Source: an uncultured Rhizobiaceae group bacterium (GTDB lineage: Bacteria > Pseudomonadota > Alphaproteobacteria > Rhizobiales > Rhizobiaceae). Taken from it: a stretch of DNA of 10,636 nucleotides. The notes under the pieces were generated by a model. That model did no database searches, was not told the origin of the DNA, and worked only from the letters and a program-made list of their open reading frames with translations. Location of the stretch: the NCBI GenBank assembly GCA_937951455.1, contig CALFBU010000228.1:1-10636 (forward strand), in the 5' to 3' direction. Below are positions 1 to 6,420 of this stretch, piece by piece. How positions within the stretch are numbered: position 1 is the stretch's first letter; each line of letters starts with the position of its first letter. A program made the translations under genes and the position numbers.

Positions 1-563
1 ACCAGCTTTGCGATGATCAAAGGCACAATCCAGACCATCGCGTTATCGATAAAGAAATCAAGCAAGAGCCAATGTGCAAATCCTGCTATCGCTGCAATAT
101 ACGAAAGTCTTTGTGTCCATTTCCATGCCTTGCCCATTTTATGGATGGAAAAGTGATTGGACGTTATCGCAAGCAGAAGCAGAACAAAAAACGAAATCCA
201 ACCTGTGCCAAGCGGCCAGTCCAATGCTTCCAGCCAGATGAGTTCAACATCAAAGGTCTGGCGAATATACAGAACCGTATGCACAAGCGCATATCCAAAT
301 GCTGCCAAGCCAAAATAACGGCGGTTTTTGAGCAACCACCGCGAAACAGTTTTACCCCACTCAACATAACGCAACATAAGGGTAATAGGCGTGATGCAAA
401 GCGTAAAGACCAGAATTTGCATAGAAAGTTCACCGGAGTTTTGCATCATCTCCGGATAGTGGCGCGTTGGGTAAAACAGCTCATGAATGTATTCAATAGC
501 GGGCATTAACAGAACAAGCCATACAAGATAACGAGACTTAAGAATTGCAACCAAAGAACGCAT
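1..563 (-). CDS. MsrQ-like ferric-reductase-type membrane cytochrome b (C-terminus cut by window edge)
   Basis: The gene starts at ATG 563-561 and stays open for 187 codons to the left edge. It has several hydrophobic segments, about residues 12-26, 48-64, 84-100, 122-135 and 154-170. The RRYFGL stretch followed by a helix with H95 (ALVHTVLY), and a later helix with H164 (GFAHWLLL), match the ferric-reductase transmembrane fold of MsrQ/YedZ, the heme-binding membrane subunit that feeds electrons to the periplasmic methionine sulfoxide reductase MsrP. Such proteins are about 200-210 residues, so only a short tail is missing. No msrP is visible, but it could lie to the left. At the position where MsrQ has an LH pair before the last helix, this protein has TQ (Q151), so one usual heme histidine appears absent. 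Its start overlaps the asparaginase stop (TAATG), which implies translational coupling. It may be an MsrP-independent member of the family; the fold is more certain than the MsrQ role. Confidence 0.72.
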   Translation of the reverse strand, partial: MRSLVAILKSRYLVWLVLLMPAIEYIHELFYPTRHYPEMMQNSGELSMQILVFTLCITPITLMLRYVEWGKTVSRWLLKNRRYFGLAAFGYALVHTVLYIRQTFDVELIWLEALDWPLGTGWISFFVLLLLAITSNHFSIHKMGKAWKWTQRLSYIAAIAGFAHWLLLDFFIDNAMVWIVPLIIAKL

Positions 564-1564
564 TATTTTGCCAATCGCGCAGTTCCGACTTCGATCCCGT
601 TCCAGTTCTTTAAAACGGGGTTAGTGAGCGGCTTCATGTTGGTTGCCTCGCTCTCATCGAGTTTTAATAAATCACAGGCCAATTGGGAAACAGCGACTTC
701 CACCGCACGAAAACCACCATCGCGGGACTTCATCGCCACGCCAAGACCCAGTTCAGGCAAGGACATTGTATAAACACCCTCAGCACCAACCTTAACAAAA
801 GCGCGGTTACCCAGCGTTTGCATCAACTGCGTGCACACACGTTTATCGCCCGCCACCATTTCAGGATGTGCAAAACACGCATCCCTTAGCCTTAACATCG
901 CTTTTGAACGCAATTGGGAAGGGTCTTCGCCTACCCCAAATTTTGCATAGGCTTTGGCAAGTTTTTGCAGTGGAATTTTATATGTCGGGATTGAACATCC
1001 ATCGATGCCGTAATTATCTGCGCCATGTTTAGAGCCTGTAACACTTTCCAATACGCCAGCTATTTCTTGCTGAACGGGATGTTTAAAACCGATATAGCCA
1101 CTGGTTTCAATGCCCGCATGTTTCGCGAATGCCAAAAATCCAGCATGTTTGCCTGAACAATTATTATGAATTGGCTTAACACCACCTTCGCTGCGCATCG
1201 CACGGTAATGATCTTCAGGATACTTTGGCAGTTGCGCTCCACACTCAAGGCATGAGCCGTCCACCCCTGCCTTATGCAGCATTTCACTTGCAGCCTTCAC
1301 ATGCATGTCCTGCCCATTATGAGATGAACAGGCTAAAGCCAGATGTTTGTCCTCAAACCCGTATGCATCAGCAGCGCCTGATTCAATCAGTGGCAGTGCC
1401 TGAAGCGACTTGTTGGATGAACGCGGGTAAATATGAAGATCAGCATCGCCATGGCTCGCAATGACCTTGCCAGTATGATCCGCGATAATAATATCAACCT
1501 CGTGGGTACTTTCGACGAAGTTACCACGTGTGATTTCTACAACGGCAGCAGGGTTATGTTTCAT
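563..1564 (-). CDS. Class 3 (Rhizobium etli ReAV-type) L-asparaginase
   Basis: A 333-residue cytoplasmic enzyme of the thermolabile asparaginase family (PF06089), expected to hydrolyse L-asparagine to aspartate and ammonia. The residues known from ReAV are all present with a one-residue shift: S49 and K52 in RSSNK, S80/S81 in CSSHNG, C136 and K139 in NNCSGKH, and D188 and C190 in DGCSIP. C136, K139 and C190 form the metal-binding group known in this class. K258 in FVKVGAEG is a candidate for the second catalytic lysine. There is no signal peptide. The ATG lies inside the end of yidD (11-nt overlap), and the stop overlaps the next start by one base, so this is the third gene of a compact operon. 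The protein is unrelated to the classical bacterial type I/II asparaginases. A general amidohydrolase role cannot be excluded. Confidence 0.9.
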   Translation of the reverse strand: MKHNPAAVVEITRGNFVESTHEVDIIIADHTGKVIASHGDADLHIYPRSSNKSLQALPLIESGAADAYGFEDKHLALACSSHNGQDMHVKAASEMLHKAGVDGSCLECGAQLPKYPEDHYRAMRSEGGVKPIHNNCSGKHAGFLAFAKHAGIETSGYIGFKHPVQQEIAGVLESVTGSKHGADNYGIDGCSIPTYKIPLQKLAKAYAKFGVGEDPSQLRSKAMLRLRDACFAHPEMVAGDKRVCTQLMQTLGNRAFVKVGAEGVYTMSLPELGLGVAMKSRDGGFRAVEVAVSQLACDLLKLDESEATNMKPLTNPVLKNWNGIEVGTARLAK

Positions 1565-1892
1565 TATTTGGCTTCTTTATGGGTATGACGGGATCATGAC
1601 CGCTTGTACCCCAAGGCCCGCATTTTGCAACACGCAATAACGTGAGCCAACTGCCTTTCAACAATCCATAACGGGCAATGGCTTCATAGCCGTATTCAGA
1701 ACATGTTGGCAGATGCCGGCAACCATGTCCGATGATGCTTGAGAAAGTGAGTTGATAAAAACGGATTAGGCTTGTCCCAATCACACGCCCGGGCGTTTTT
1801 CGCCACTCGCCTTGCCAGTTTCTGTTTTGCGATTTTTTTGAGTCTTTTGAATCACTTGGCAGTTTTGTGTGATGTTTTGAGTCATCGCACAT
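1554..1892 (-). CDS. yidD: Membrane protein insertion efficiency factor YidD
   Basis: A 112-residue protein with the full YidD core: RFYQLTFSS, then GHGCRHLPTCSEYGYEA (about residues 55-71) and KCGPWG near residue 92. The three conserved cysteines are C58, C64 and C91. YidD is a small membrane-associated protein thought to help YidC insert inner-membrane proteins. The first 30 residues are a hydrophilic Ser/Lys/Asp-rich extension not needed for the family fold; no other ATG lies between it and the core, and the start sits only 2 nt after the IscU-like stop, so I keep it. In many bacteria yidD is found with rnpA and yidC. Here it follows an IscU-like gene and precedes an asparaginase, an arrangement I associate with the Hyphomicrobiales. 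Confidence 0.93.
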   Translation of the reverse strand: MCDDSKHHTKLPSDSKDSKKSQNRNWQGEWRKTPGRVIGTSLIRFYQLTFSSIIGHGCRHLPTCSEYGYEAIARYGLLKGSWLTLLRVAKCGPWGTSGHDPVIPIKKPNNET

Positions 1893-1894
1893 TT

Positions 1895-2335
1895 TTATGC
1901 AACTTGCTGCTTTGCTTCAATTTCATCTATACAATTTACAACGGCATCAAACGTCAAGAGTGCCGAAGCATGACGCGCCTTGTAATCCTTGACCGGCTCT
2001 AAAAATTTGAATTCTTCAAATTTGCCAGTGGGTGCGGAACCATCTTCCTTCAACATTTTATACATTGTGTTTCTAAGTTCACGCAATTCATCAGCCGTGC
2101 TGCCAACGACAACACGCGCCATAATGGATGAAGCCGCCTGCCCCAAGGCGCAAGCTTTTACGCTGTGAGCAAACTCGGAAACGATATTTTTGTCCATCTT
2201 CAAAGAAACATCGACGGTTGAGCCGCATAATTTGGAATGAACTCGCGATTTAGCATCAGGATTATCCAGTTCGCCCACTTTTTGGATATTTCCGGCATAC
2301 TCAATGATTTTAGAATTATAAACAGAATCCAGCAT
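1895..2335 (-). CDS. IscU/NifU-N-like Fe-S scaffold family protein lacking the third ligand cysteine
   Basis: A 146-residue protein of the NifU N-terminal/IscU fold and the first gene of the leftward operon. The first ligand region is KLCGSTVDV with C37 followed by D42; the second is KACALGQAASS with C62. In IscU/SufU the third ligand cysteine comes near the C-terminus in a pattern like HCS or RxxC. The matching stretch here is ARHASALLTF, with A123 where the cysteine should be and H122 next to it. C135 lies in the last helix but is not in the usual place. The protein may therefore be a divergent scaffold or carrier, or a family member that no longer assembles clusters in the usual way. ATG 2335 is the natural start. 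No iscS, sufS, hscA or fdx is nearby, so it is not part of an isc or suf operon. Confidence 0.82.
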   Translation of the reverse strand: MLDSVYNSKIIEYAGNIQKVGELDNPDAKSRVHSKLCGSTVDVSLKMDKNIVSEFAHSVKACALGQAASSIMARVVVGSTADELRELRNTMYKMLKEDGSAPTGKFEEFKFLEPVKDYKARHASALLTFDAVVNCIDEIEAKQQVA

Positions 2336-2426
2336 TTCTAGTTCAATTATCCATTCAGTTCAGGTTCATACAAAAGAATTTAATGTCTTTGTTATGTCAC
2401 AATATAAGGTTTCAGTAACATTTCGT

Positions 2427-2459
2427 CGACAAAGAAGTGAAAATTTAAATGCGACAAAG
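2427..2459. repeat. Direct repeat of CGACAAAG, 25 bp apart, in the divergent control region
   Basis: CGACAAAG occurs at 2427-2434 and again at 2452-2459, with start points 25 bp apart. The second copy ends two bases before the -35 element of the folE promoter. The position between the divergent IscU-like and folE genes would suit a regulator binding site. An 8-bp repeat can also arise by chance. Confidence 0.3.
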
Positions 2460-2461
2460 TA

Positions 2462-2489
2462 TTGAGCATTCTTTGGAATACTCTATATC
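2462..2489 (+). promoter_or_regulatory. Predicted sigma-70 promoter of folE
   Basis: TTGAGC (2462-2467) and TATATC (2484-2489) are separated by 16 bp and give a likely transcription start near 2496. This leaves an untranslated leader of about 133 nt before the folE start, all of which lies in the folded region described next. The match to the housekeeping consensus is 4 of 6 bases for the -35 and 4 of 6 for the -10. Confidence 0.5.
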
Positions 2490-2495
2490 GTGAAT

Positions 2496-2628
2496 ATGTC
2501 AGGTCACCGTGCCAGAGGGAAATAATTCCCAAAAGCCCCGGAACCCGGCCAAAGCCAAACCTCTATCGGGAAGTAGAGTTAAAGGCTGCGACTGGTCCGA
2601 ACAGATCAAATGACGCGGAGTTTAACGA
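2496..2628 (+). promoter_or_regulatory. Structured folE mRNA leader, candidate riboswitch or other cis-regulatory RNA of unrecognised family
   Basis: Several helices can be drawn by eye. Helix A: GGGAA 2517-2521 with TTCCC 2526-2530, loop ATAA. Helix B: CCGG 2538-2541 with CCGG 2545-2548, loop AAC. Helix C: AGCC 2553-2556 with GGCT 2584-2587, enclosing CTCTA 2561-2565 with TAGAG 2574-2578. A closing helix GCCAG 2511-2515 with CTGGT 2592-2596 brackets all of them into a three-arm junction. CCGTG 2507-2511 can pair with CGCGG 2614-2618, which would cover most of the Shine-Dalgarno GCGGAG (2615-2620). CCCG 2544-2547 can pair with CGGG 2567-2570 in the loop of helix C, a possible pseudoknot. The position, between a good promoter and folE, fits feedback control by a folate, pterin or queuosine-pathway compound. 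I do not see the THF-II (folE motif), cobalamin, SAM, TPP or preQ1 signatures I know. Confidence 0.42.
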
Positions 2629-3282
2629 ATGACGAAAGAGGAAATAGGCATGGATGCAATTCTAGAAAGCCTTAAAAAAGTAGAAACTCGCAAAATCCTT
2701 GCGAAAGAGGATCGCCCATCGCGCGAAGAAGCTGAAGAAGCGGTTAGAACCCTTATGAAATGGGTTGGCGAAGATGTCGAACGCGAAGGCCTGCTGGATA
2801 CACCCAAACGTGTTGCAAAGGCCTATCTTGAACTGTTTGGCGGCTACGATCTGGATGCAGAAGATGTCCTGGGTCGCACTTTTGAAGAAGTTGGCGGCTA
2901 TGATGACATGGTTCTTATCAAAGATATTCCTTTCCATTCACATTGCGAGCATCACCTTGTACCCATAATTGGTAAAGCGCACGTAGCTTATTTGCCAGAT
3001 GGCCGCGTGCTAGGTTTGTCCAAGGTTGCCCGTACCGTTGATATTTTTGCAAAGCGTATGCAAACGCAAGAAAACATGACCGCACAAATCTCTCACACGA
3101 TTACTGATGCGCTTGAGCCACGCGGTGTCGCTGTGATGATTGAAGCGGAACATATGTGCATGTCCATGCGTGGCATTAAAAAACATGGCTCAACAACAAC
3201 GACTACTGCCTATACAGGCGCGTTTCATGACAATCCTGCCGAGCAACAGAATTTCCTGACCATGTTGCGCATGGCCAAATAA
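2629..3282 (+). CDS. folE: GTP cyclohydrolase I
   Basis: A 217-residue FolE, which converts GTP to 7,8-dihydroneopterin triphosphate plus formate, the first step of folate synthesis and also a source for queuosine precursors. The zinc and active-site motif SHCEHH is present (C106, catalytic H108, H109), with the third ligand C177 in [24 protein letters not shown] (54-66) and the [15 protein letters not shown] region (129-143) are typical. The first 30 residues are a variable charged lead-in. GCGGAG at 2615-2620 stands 8 nt before ATG 2629. A second in-frame ATG at 2650 has its own AGAGGA upstream, so a seven-residue shorter form is possible. A terminator-like hairpin follows 8 nt after the stop. 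Confidence 0.97.
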   Translation: MTKEEIGMDAILESLKKVETRKILAKEDRPSREEAEEAVRTLMKWVGEDVEREGLLDTPKRVAKAYLELFGGYDLDAEDVLGRTFEEVGGYDDMVLIKDIPFHSHCEHHLVPIIGKAHVAYLPDGRVLGLSKVARTVDIFAKRMQTQENMTAQISHTITDALEPRGVAVMIEAEHMCMSMRGIKKHGSTTTTTAYTGAFHDNPAEQQNFLTMLRMAK

Positions 3283-3290
3283 TAAACCAT

Positions 3291-3319
3291 AAGGCTACCA
3301 GATAAACACTGGTGGCCTT
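3291..3319 (+). terminator. Strong hairpin between folE and hisI, terminator or attenuator
   Basis: AAGGCTACCAG (3291-3301) pairs with CTGGTGGCCTT (3309-3319) over 11 bp with one G-U pair and a 7-nt loop ATAAACA. Only TTTATGTCTTATATATTT follows, so the U-tract is imperfect. The right arm carries GGTGG, the best Shine-Dalgarno for the hisI ATG at 3321, and the stem ends two bases before that ATG. It could terminate folE transcripts, restrain hisI translation, or both. Confidence 0.6.
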
Positions 3320-3320
3320 T

Positions 3321-3731
3321 ATGTCTTATATATTTCCAACTTTAAAAAATAAATCAGAACTTGAAACAGGCTCAATTCTCGCCCCTCGCTTCAATGACGA
3401 TGGGCTGATTACAGCGATCGCTCAAGATGCAGATACGGGCGACATTCTTATGCTCGCCCACATGAATGCACAAGCCCTTCAAAAAACTATTGAAACTGGA
3501 AAATCGCATTTCTGGAGCAGATCTCGCCAGGAACTTTGGCTCAAAGGCGAGACTTCGGGCAATGTTTTGTTCGTCGAAGAAATTCTAACAGACTGCGATC
3601 AAGACGCGATTTTGCTGAAAGTGCGCCTGGAAGGCAAAGGCGCCTGCCATACTGGCAAATACAGCTGTTTCTATCGAAAAGTAGATAGAAGTGATTCTGG
3701 GGTCCCTATACTAGTGCATACAAAAGACTAG
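3321..3731 (+). CDS. hisI: Phosphoribosyl-AMP cyclohydrolase
   Basis: A 136-residue stand-alone HisI, which opens the purine ring of phosphoribosyl-AMP in histidine synthesis (third step). Diagnostic motifs are present: [28 protein letters not shown], the metal-binding DCDQDAI, and the zinc-binding end [13 protein letters not shown]. There is no fused HisE pyrophosphohydrolase domain, as usual in alphaproteobacteria. I chose ATG 3321, which gives MSYIFP; an in-frame GTG at 3312 would add three residues but has poorer spacing to any ribosome binding site. Both starts lie at or in the hairpin after folE, and no alternative start fits further in because the conserved domain begins about 20 residues downstream. 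The next gene starts 4 nt after the stop. Confidence 0.95.
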   Translation: MSYIFPTLKNKSELETGSILAPRFNDDGLITAIAQDADTGDILMLAHMNAQALQKTIETGKSHFWSRSRQELWLKGETSGNVLFVEEILTDCDQDAILLKVRLEGKGACHTGKYSCFYRKVDRSDSGVPILVHTKD

Positions 3732-3735
3732 CTTC

Positions 3736-4326
3736 ATGCTGGAATTTATTGGCGCAACATTCCTTTTAATCGCCACGCCTGGGCCGGGCGTTTTAAGCAT
3801 TGCAGGTGTTGGTTCAGGGTTTGGCTTTCTTGCCGGTCAAAGATTTCTTTGGGGGCTATGGCTTGGTAATTTTCTGGTCGGGCTTGCCGTAATTTTTGGG
3901 CTAAAGGCTGTTATCTTTTCAGTTCCCTATCTGCCAGAAGCACTGCTTGGCCTGTCACTTGCTTATTTATCTTATCTTGCTTTCAAAATTGCTTTTGCAG
4001 GCACCAAAATAGCCTTTATAAAAGCTGAGCGGGTACCGGGGTTTTTTGATGCCTTGGCATTGCAAGCCATAAATCCCAAGGCTTATGCCGTTAACGCTAC
4101 TTTCTTTACAACCTTTAATTTCTGGCCAGAACAATTCACAACGATGATTTTGATTAAAATTCTGATCGTAAACGCCATCTGGATTCCCATCCACTTCGGT
4201 TGGCTCTATGCGGGTGCCAGTTTGCGCAAACTCGATCTGCCACCGCGTGTTCAACGGGGTATCAATATATTCATGGCGCTTTCCATGGTCATCGTCGTGG
4301 CTCTGGCAATATCCTCTCAATCATGA
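3736..4326 (+). CDS. LysE/RhtB-family amino-acid exporter-like protein
   Basis: A 196-residue inner-membrane protein of the LysE translocator family. The hallmark N-terminal TPGPGVLS motif is at about residues 14-21, followed by GFGFLAGQRFLWGLWLGN. Around five or six hydrophobic segments are visible, about residues 1-24, 40-60, 64-86, 112-130, 136-160 and 172-194. NPKAYA near residue 115 matches the NPK motif of the family. Members export amino acids or related metabolites; the substrate cannot be read from the sequence. The start is 4 nt after hisI with a weak ribosome binding site, so it is probably cotranscribed and coupled with hisI. No terminator was seen after the stop. Confidence 0.85.
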   Translation: MLEFIGATFLLIATPGPGVLSIAGVGSGFGFLAGQRFLWGLWLGNFLVGLAVIFGLKAVIFSVPYLPEALLGLSLAYLSYLAFKIAFAGTKIAFIKAERVPGFFDALALQAINPKAYAVNATFFTTFNFWPEQFTTMILIKILIVNAIWIPIHFGWLYAGASLRKLDLPPRVQRGINIFMALSMVIVVALAISSQS

Positions 4327-4454
4327 AATTTTAAGCCCTTTTCTTCGGTGTCATTGTTTTAACCAATGTGGGTTATAGTTTTATCAAGCACGTTTCACAC
4401 GGCACATCCATGGCATGGTATTTGCTTGTGAATACGAAAGACAAAGGCAATATC

Positions 4455-5522
4455 ATGAGTGCGAATGAAAAACTTCCAAATGGAACAGTTACTCCGCTTT
4501 TTGAAGAAAGCGAGATTGCCCGCGCAAAAAATAATGCTGAAACCATAAGCACCATCCCGACTGATGCGCCTGATCTTCAATTGGTTAAAAATGAAGAAGC
4601 AGCCAGCAATCGAAATGGTATAGCACTTGCGCTTGGCGGCGGTGTAGCACGTGGCTGGTCTCATATCGGTGTATTGCGTGCCCTTGATGAGGCAAACATT
4701 CCAATCTCCATGATTGCCGGCACTTCCATTGGCGCAGTCGTCGGCGGATGTTATCTGGCTGGAAAACTTGATGAGTTAGAGGAATTTGCCCGCTCTATCA
4801 CACGCCGCAATATTCTGCGATATATTGATTTCACCCTAGGCAAATCAGGCTTTATAGCAGGTAACAGACTTGCTGAAAGACTTGACCACGAGTTGGGAGA
4901 CATTCGCATTGAAGATTTAAGCAAACGGTTTATTGCGGTTGCGACAGAAATTGAAACGGGACACGAGGTTTGGCTAGAACACGGTGAATTAGCCCCTGCT
5001 ATACGCGCCTCTTATGCACTGCCTGGTGTGTTTCAACCTGTTACACATATGGGAAAACATCTTGTCGATGGCGCCTTGGTCAATCCGGTTCCCGTTTCAG
5101 CATGTCGTTCGTTTGAACAAAAAATAGTCATGGCCGTTAATCTGGATCGTGAAACATTTGCCAGATCATCCGTGGTTCGTTCGACTTCCATCGATCAAGC
5201 TTTTGATGCCGAGAACCAAACAGCGCTTGAAGAAGTACCCTCATCCTGGTTGCCGTTCAATTTTGGCAGCACGTCCACAACCAAGAAACAAAAGCTTGGT
5301 ATTACGGGCGTTATGATTGAGGCGTTTAACATTATTCAGGATCGGATCATTAGATCACGCCTTGCAGGTGACCCACCTGATGTGACCATCAGACCAAAGC
5401 TGACAGATATCGGTTTGACTGACTTTCACAAAGCAAAAGAGAGCATAGAGCTTGGTTACAAACAAACCAAGTTTCAATTGGTCAACCTTGAAGATGCAGG
5501 TTTTCTGGAAGCGCTGGGTTAA
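4455..5522 (+). CDS. Patatin-like phospholipase (RssA-type serine hydrolase)
   Basis: A 355-residue soluble protein of the bacterial patatin family. The oxyanion loop is LGGGVARGW (about 60-68), the nucleophile elbow is GTSIG with S91, and the second member of the Ser-Asp dyad is D205 in VDGALVNPVP. A further patatin block lies around SYALPGVFQPV (186-196). The first 52 residues are a hydrophilic lead-in, and residues from about 215 on form a variable tail. No signal peptide or membrane segment is seen, so it is likely cytoplasmic, acting on lipids or acyl esters. I chose ATG 4455 with AAAGG upstream; the frame is open back to a GTG at 4368, but those extra 29 residues lack family character. 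The stop overlaps the convergent rhomboid stop in a shared TTAA. Confidence 0.9.
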   Translation: MSANEKLPNGTVTPLFEESEIARAKNNAETISTIPTDAPDLQLVKNEEAASNRNGIALALGGGVARGWSHIGVLRALDEANIPISMIAGTSIGAVVGGCYLAGKLDELEEFARSITRRNILRYIDFTLGKSGFIAGNRLAERLDHELGDIRIEDLSKRFIAVATEIETGHEVWLEHGELAPAIRASYALPGVFQPVTHMGKHLVDGALVNPVPVSACRSFEQKIVMAVNLDRETFARSSVVRSTSIDQAFDAENQTALEEVPSSWLPFNFGSTSTTKKQKLGITGVMIEAFNIIQDRIIRSRLAGDPPDVTIRPKLTDIGLTDFHKAKESIELGYKQTKFQLVNLEDAGFLEALG

Positions 5523-6253
5523 GTTGTCTGGGATGTGCCGTTTTTAAACATATCATCGATGAGTCCAAGCAGAAAAAAGCCCGCAACAAACCCACCGATA
5601 TGCGCTTCCCAAGCGATTGAATTTCCGTTTCCGGTAATATCAACGACGCCTGTGCCAAACAGCAGATTGATGCCGAACCAAACGGCGATGAATGTTACGG
5701 CTTGTCGATTAGTAAGAGCCTCTATAAGTGAACGAATTCTCACGCTCTTCAAATCACCCTTGAAGTTATTTTCTGAAAAAGCAGGGAGCCGTATCGCAGC
5801 GCCCATGCAAGCGGATACGGAGGCTGAAGCGCCAATCATGGGCGAGATATCATTACCATGGAAGATGTAATGTAGAGCTGCCCCACCAAGTGCACCGATT
5901 ACAAACAGAATGACAAACCTAAATGCACCCAGCCGTCTTGCCGTGACACCGCCAAATGCCAACAGCCAAAAAGAATTCATAATGACATGTGTCCAGTCCG
6001 CATGCAGAAGGCTATAGGTCAAGGGGGACCAGTAAGCAGCAAAAGGCGAAAGCTGCCATATTTCCAAATTACTGTATCGTTGTGGAATAAACGCATAAGC
6101 GACGATGGCTTGATAGTTGGCAGCGTCAGACAAAACATATACCCGCAAAAAATGTACGAACGCCATGATCCCTATTATGACTGGTACAATCCAATGCAGA
6201 TTAAAGATGGGTTGTTTTGGCTCTGGTTCAATTTCATCTGCGGATGGATGCAT
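5519..6253 (-). CDS. Rhomboid-family intramembrane serine protease
   Basis: A 244-residue polytopic membrane protein. Family motifs: LLHADWTHVIMNSFWLLAFG (about 82-101), the catalytic serine region IGASASVS with S143, and the catalytic histidine H218 in AHIGGFVAGF. Hydrophobic segments lie around 21-41, 76-101, 112-131, 138-156, 184-203 and 212-235, giving the six-helix bacterial core. The usual GASG is GASA here, a conservative change next to the serine. Substrate unknown. The start ATG 6253 has GTGAG upstream. A weak promoter TTGTCA (6305-6300) with CTTAAT 16 bp on could serve it, and its -35 would lie in the A/T tract of the terminator at 6304-6334. The stop shares four bases with the patatin gene. 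Confidence 0.93.
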   Translation of the reverse strand: MHPSADEIEPEPKQPIFNLHWIVPVIIGIMAFVHFLRVYVLSDAANYQAIVAYAFIPQRYSNLEIWQLSPFAAYWSPLTYSLLHADWTHVIMNSFWLLAFGGVTARRLGAFRFVILFVIGALGGAALHYIFHGNDISPMIGASASVSACMGAAIRLPAFSENNFKGDLKSVRIRSLIEALTNRQAVTFIAVWFGINLLFGTGVVDITGNGNSIAWEAHIGGFVAGFFLLGLIDDMFKNGTSQTT

Positions 6254-6303
6254 TTACTCACGTCTCGTTGTCATTAAATTAAGACCCTATCAGAAGATAT
6301 GAC

Positions 6304-6334
6304 AAAAAAAAGCCCAAGGCACGAAACCTTGGGC
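6304..6334 (-). terminator. Rho-independent terminator for minus-strand transcription
   Basis: Read on the minus strand, GCCCAAGG (6334-6327) pairs with CCTTGGGC (6319-6312) over 8 bp with loop TTTCGTG, followed directly by eight T (6311-6304). On the plus strand no T-run follows, so it acts leftwards. It lies upstream of the rhomboid gene, so it ends a transcript that starts to its right, where no credible minus-strand protein gene exists. Confidence 0.85.
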
Positions 6335-6420
6335 GTTTGGTCAATCCCCAACTGAAAATATTGTCCCAGTCCAGACCTTAAAGTGAAGAACGCGAAACTC
6401 GTTAATAAATGCGTTCTTTG
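6304..6420 (-). ncRNA. Candidate small RNA ending at the 6304-6334 terminator (5' end unresolved)
   Basis: The terminator has no gene in front of it. Just upstream on the minus strand is a second inverted repeat: AAGAACGC (6418-6411) with GCGTTCTT (6393-6386), 8 perfect base pairs and a 17-nt loop. A stretch of about 50 nt joins it to the terminator and contains GGTC/GACC that could pair. Hairpin, linker, terminator with U8 is the usual shape of a bacterial small RNA. I could not place the promoter: TTGTGC then TATGCC with 16 bp spacing near 6530 is weak, and the CtrA-like box at 6462-6476 is symmetric and could act leftwards too. It may be antisense to the leader of the PAS gene promoter region. 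Confidence 0.38.

Noticed and set aside
72..509. 145-codon open frame on the plus strand
   Set aside because: It is antisense to the MsrQ-like gene, which has clear membrane helices, conserved histidines and a coupled start.
2496..2620. folE leader as a cobalamin, FMN or SAM-IV riboswitch
   Set aside because: Short resemblances (GGGAAG, GCCCCGG, a GGGAA hairpin) occur, but the B12 box, the FMN core and the SAM core sequences are missing.
2500..2620. folE leader as a standard THF-II riboswitch
   Set aside because: Only ACCGT and a G-rich ribosome binding site recall what I remember of that motif; this is too little to claim it, so I list the element as unrecognised.
4351..4380. Promoter TTGTTT/TATAGT before the patatin gene
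   Set aside because: The spacing is only 14 bp, too short for a normal promoter.
4368..4454. GTG start extending the patatin protein by 29 residues
   Set aside because: The added residues are not family-like, and ATG 4455 has an AAAGG upstream.
5535..5870. 111-codon open frame on the plus strand
   Set aside because: It is a shadow of the rhomboid gene, whose catalytic motifs lie on the other strand.
6299..6340. Terminator at 6304-6334 serving a plus-strand transcript
   Set aside because: No T-run follows on the plus strand and no plus-strand gene ends nearby.
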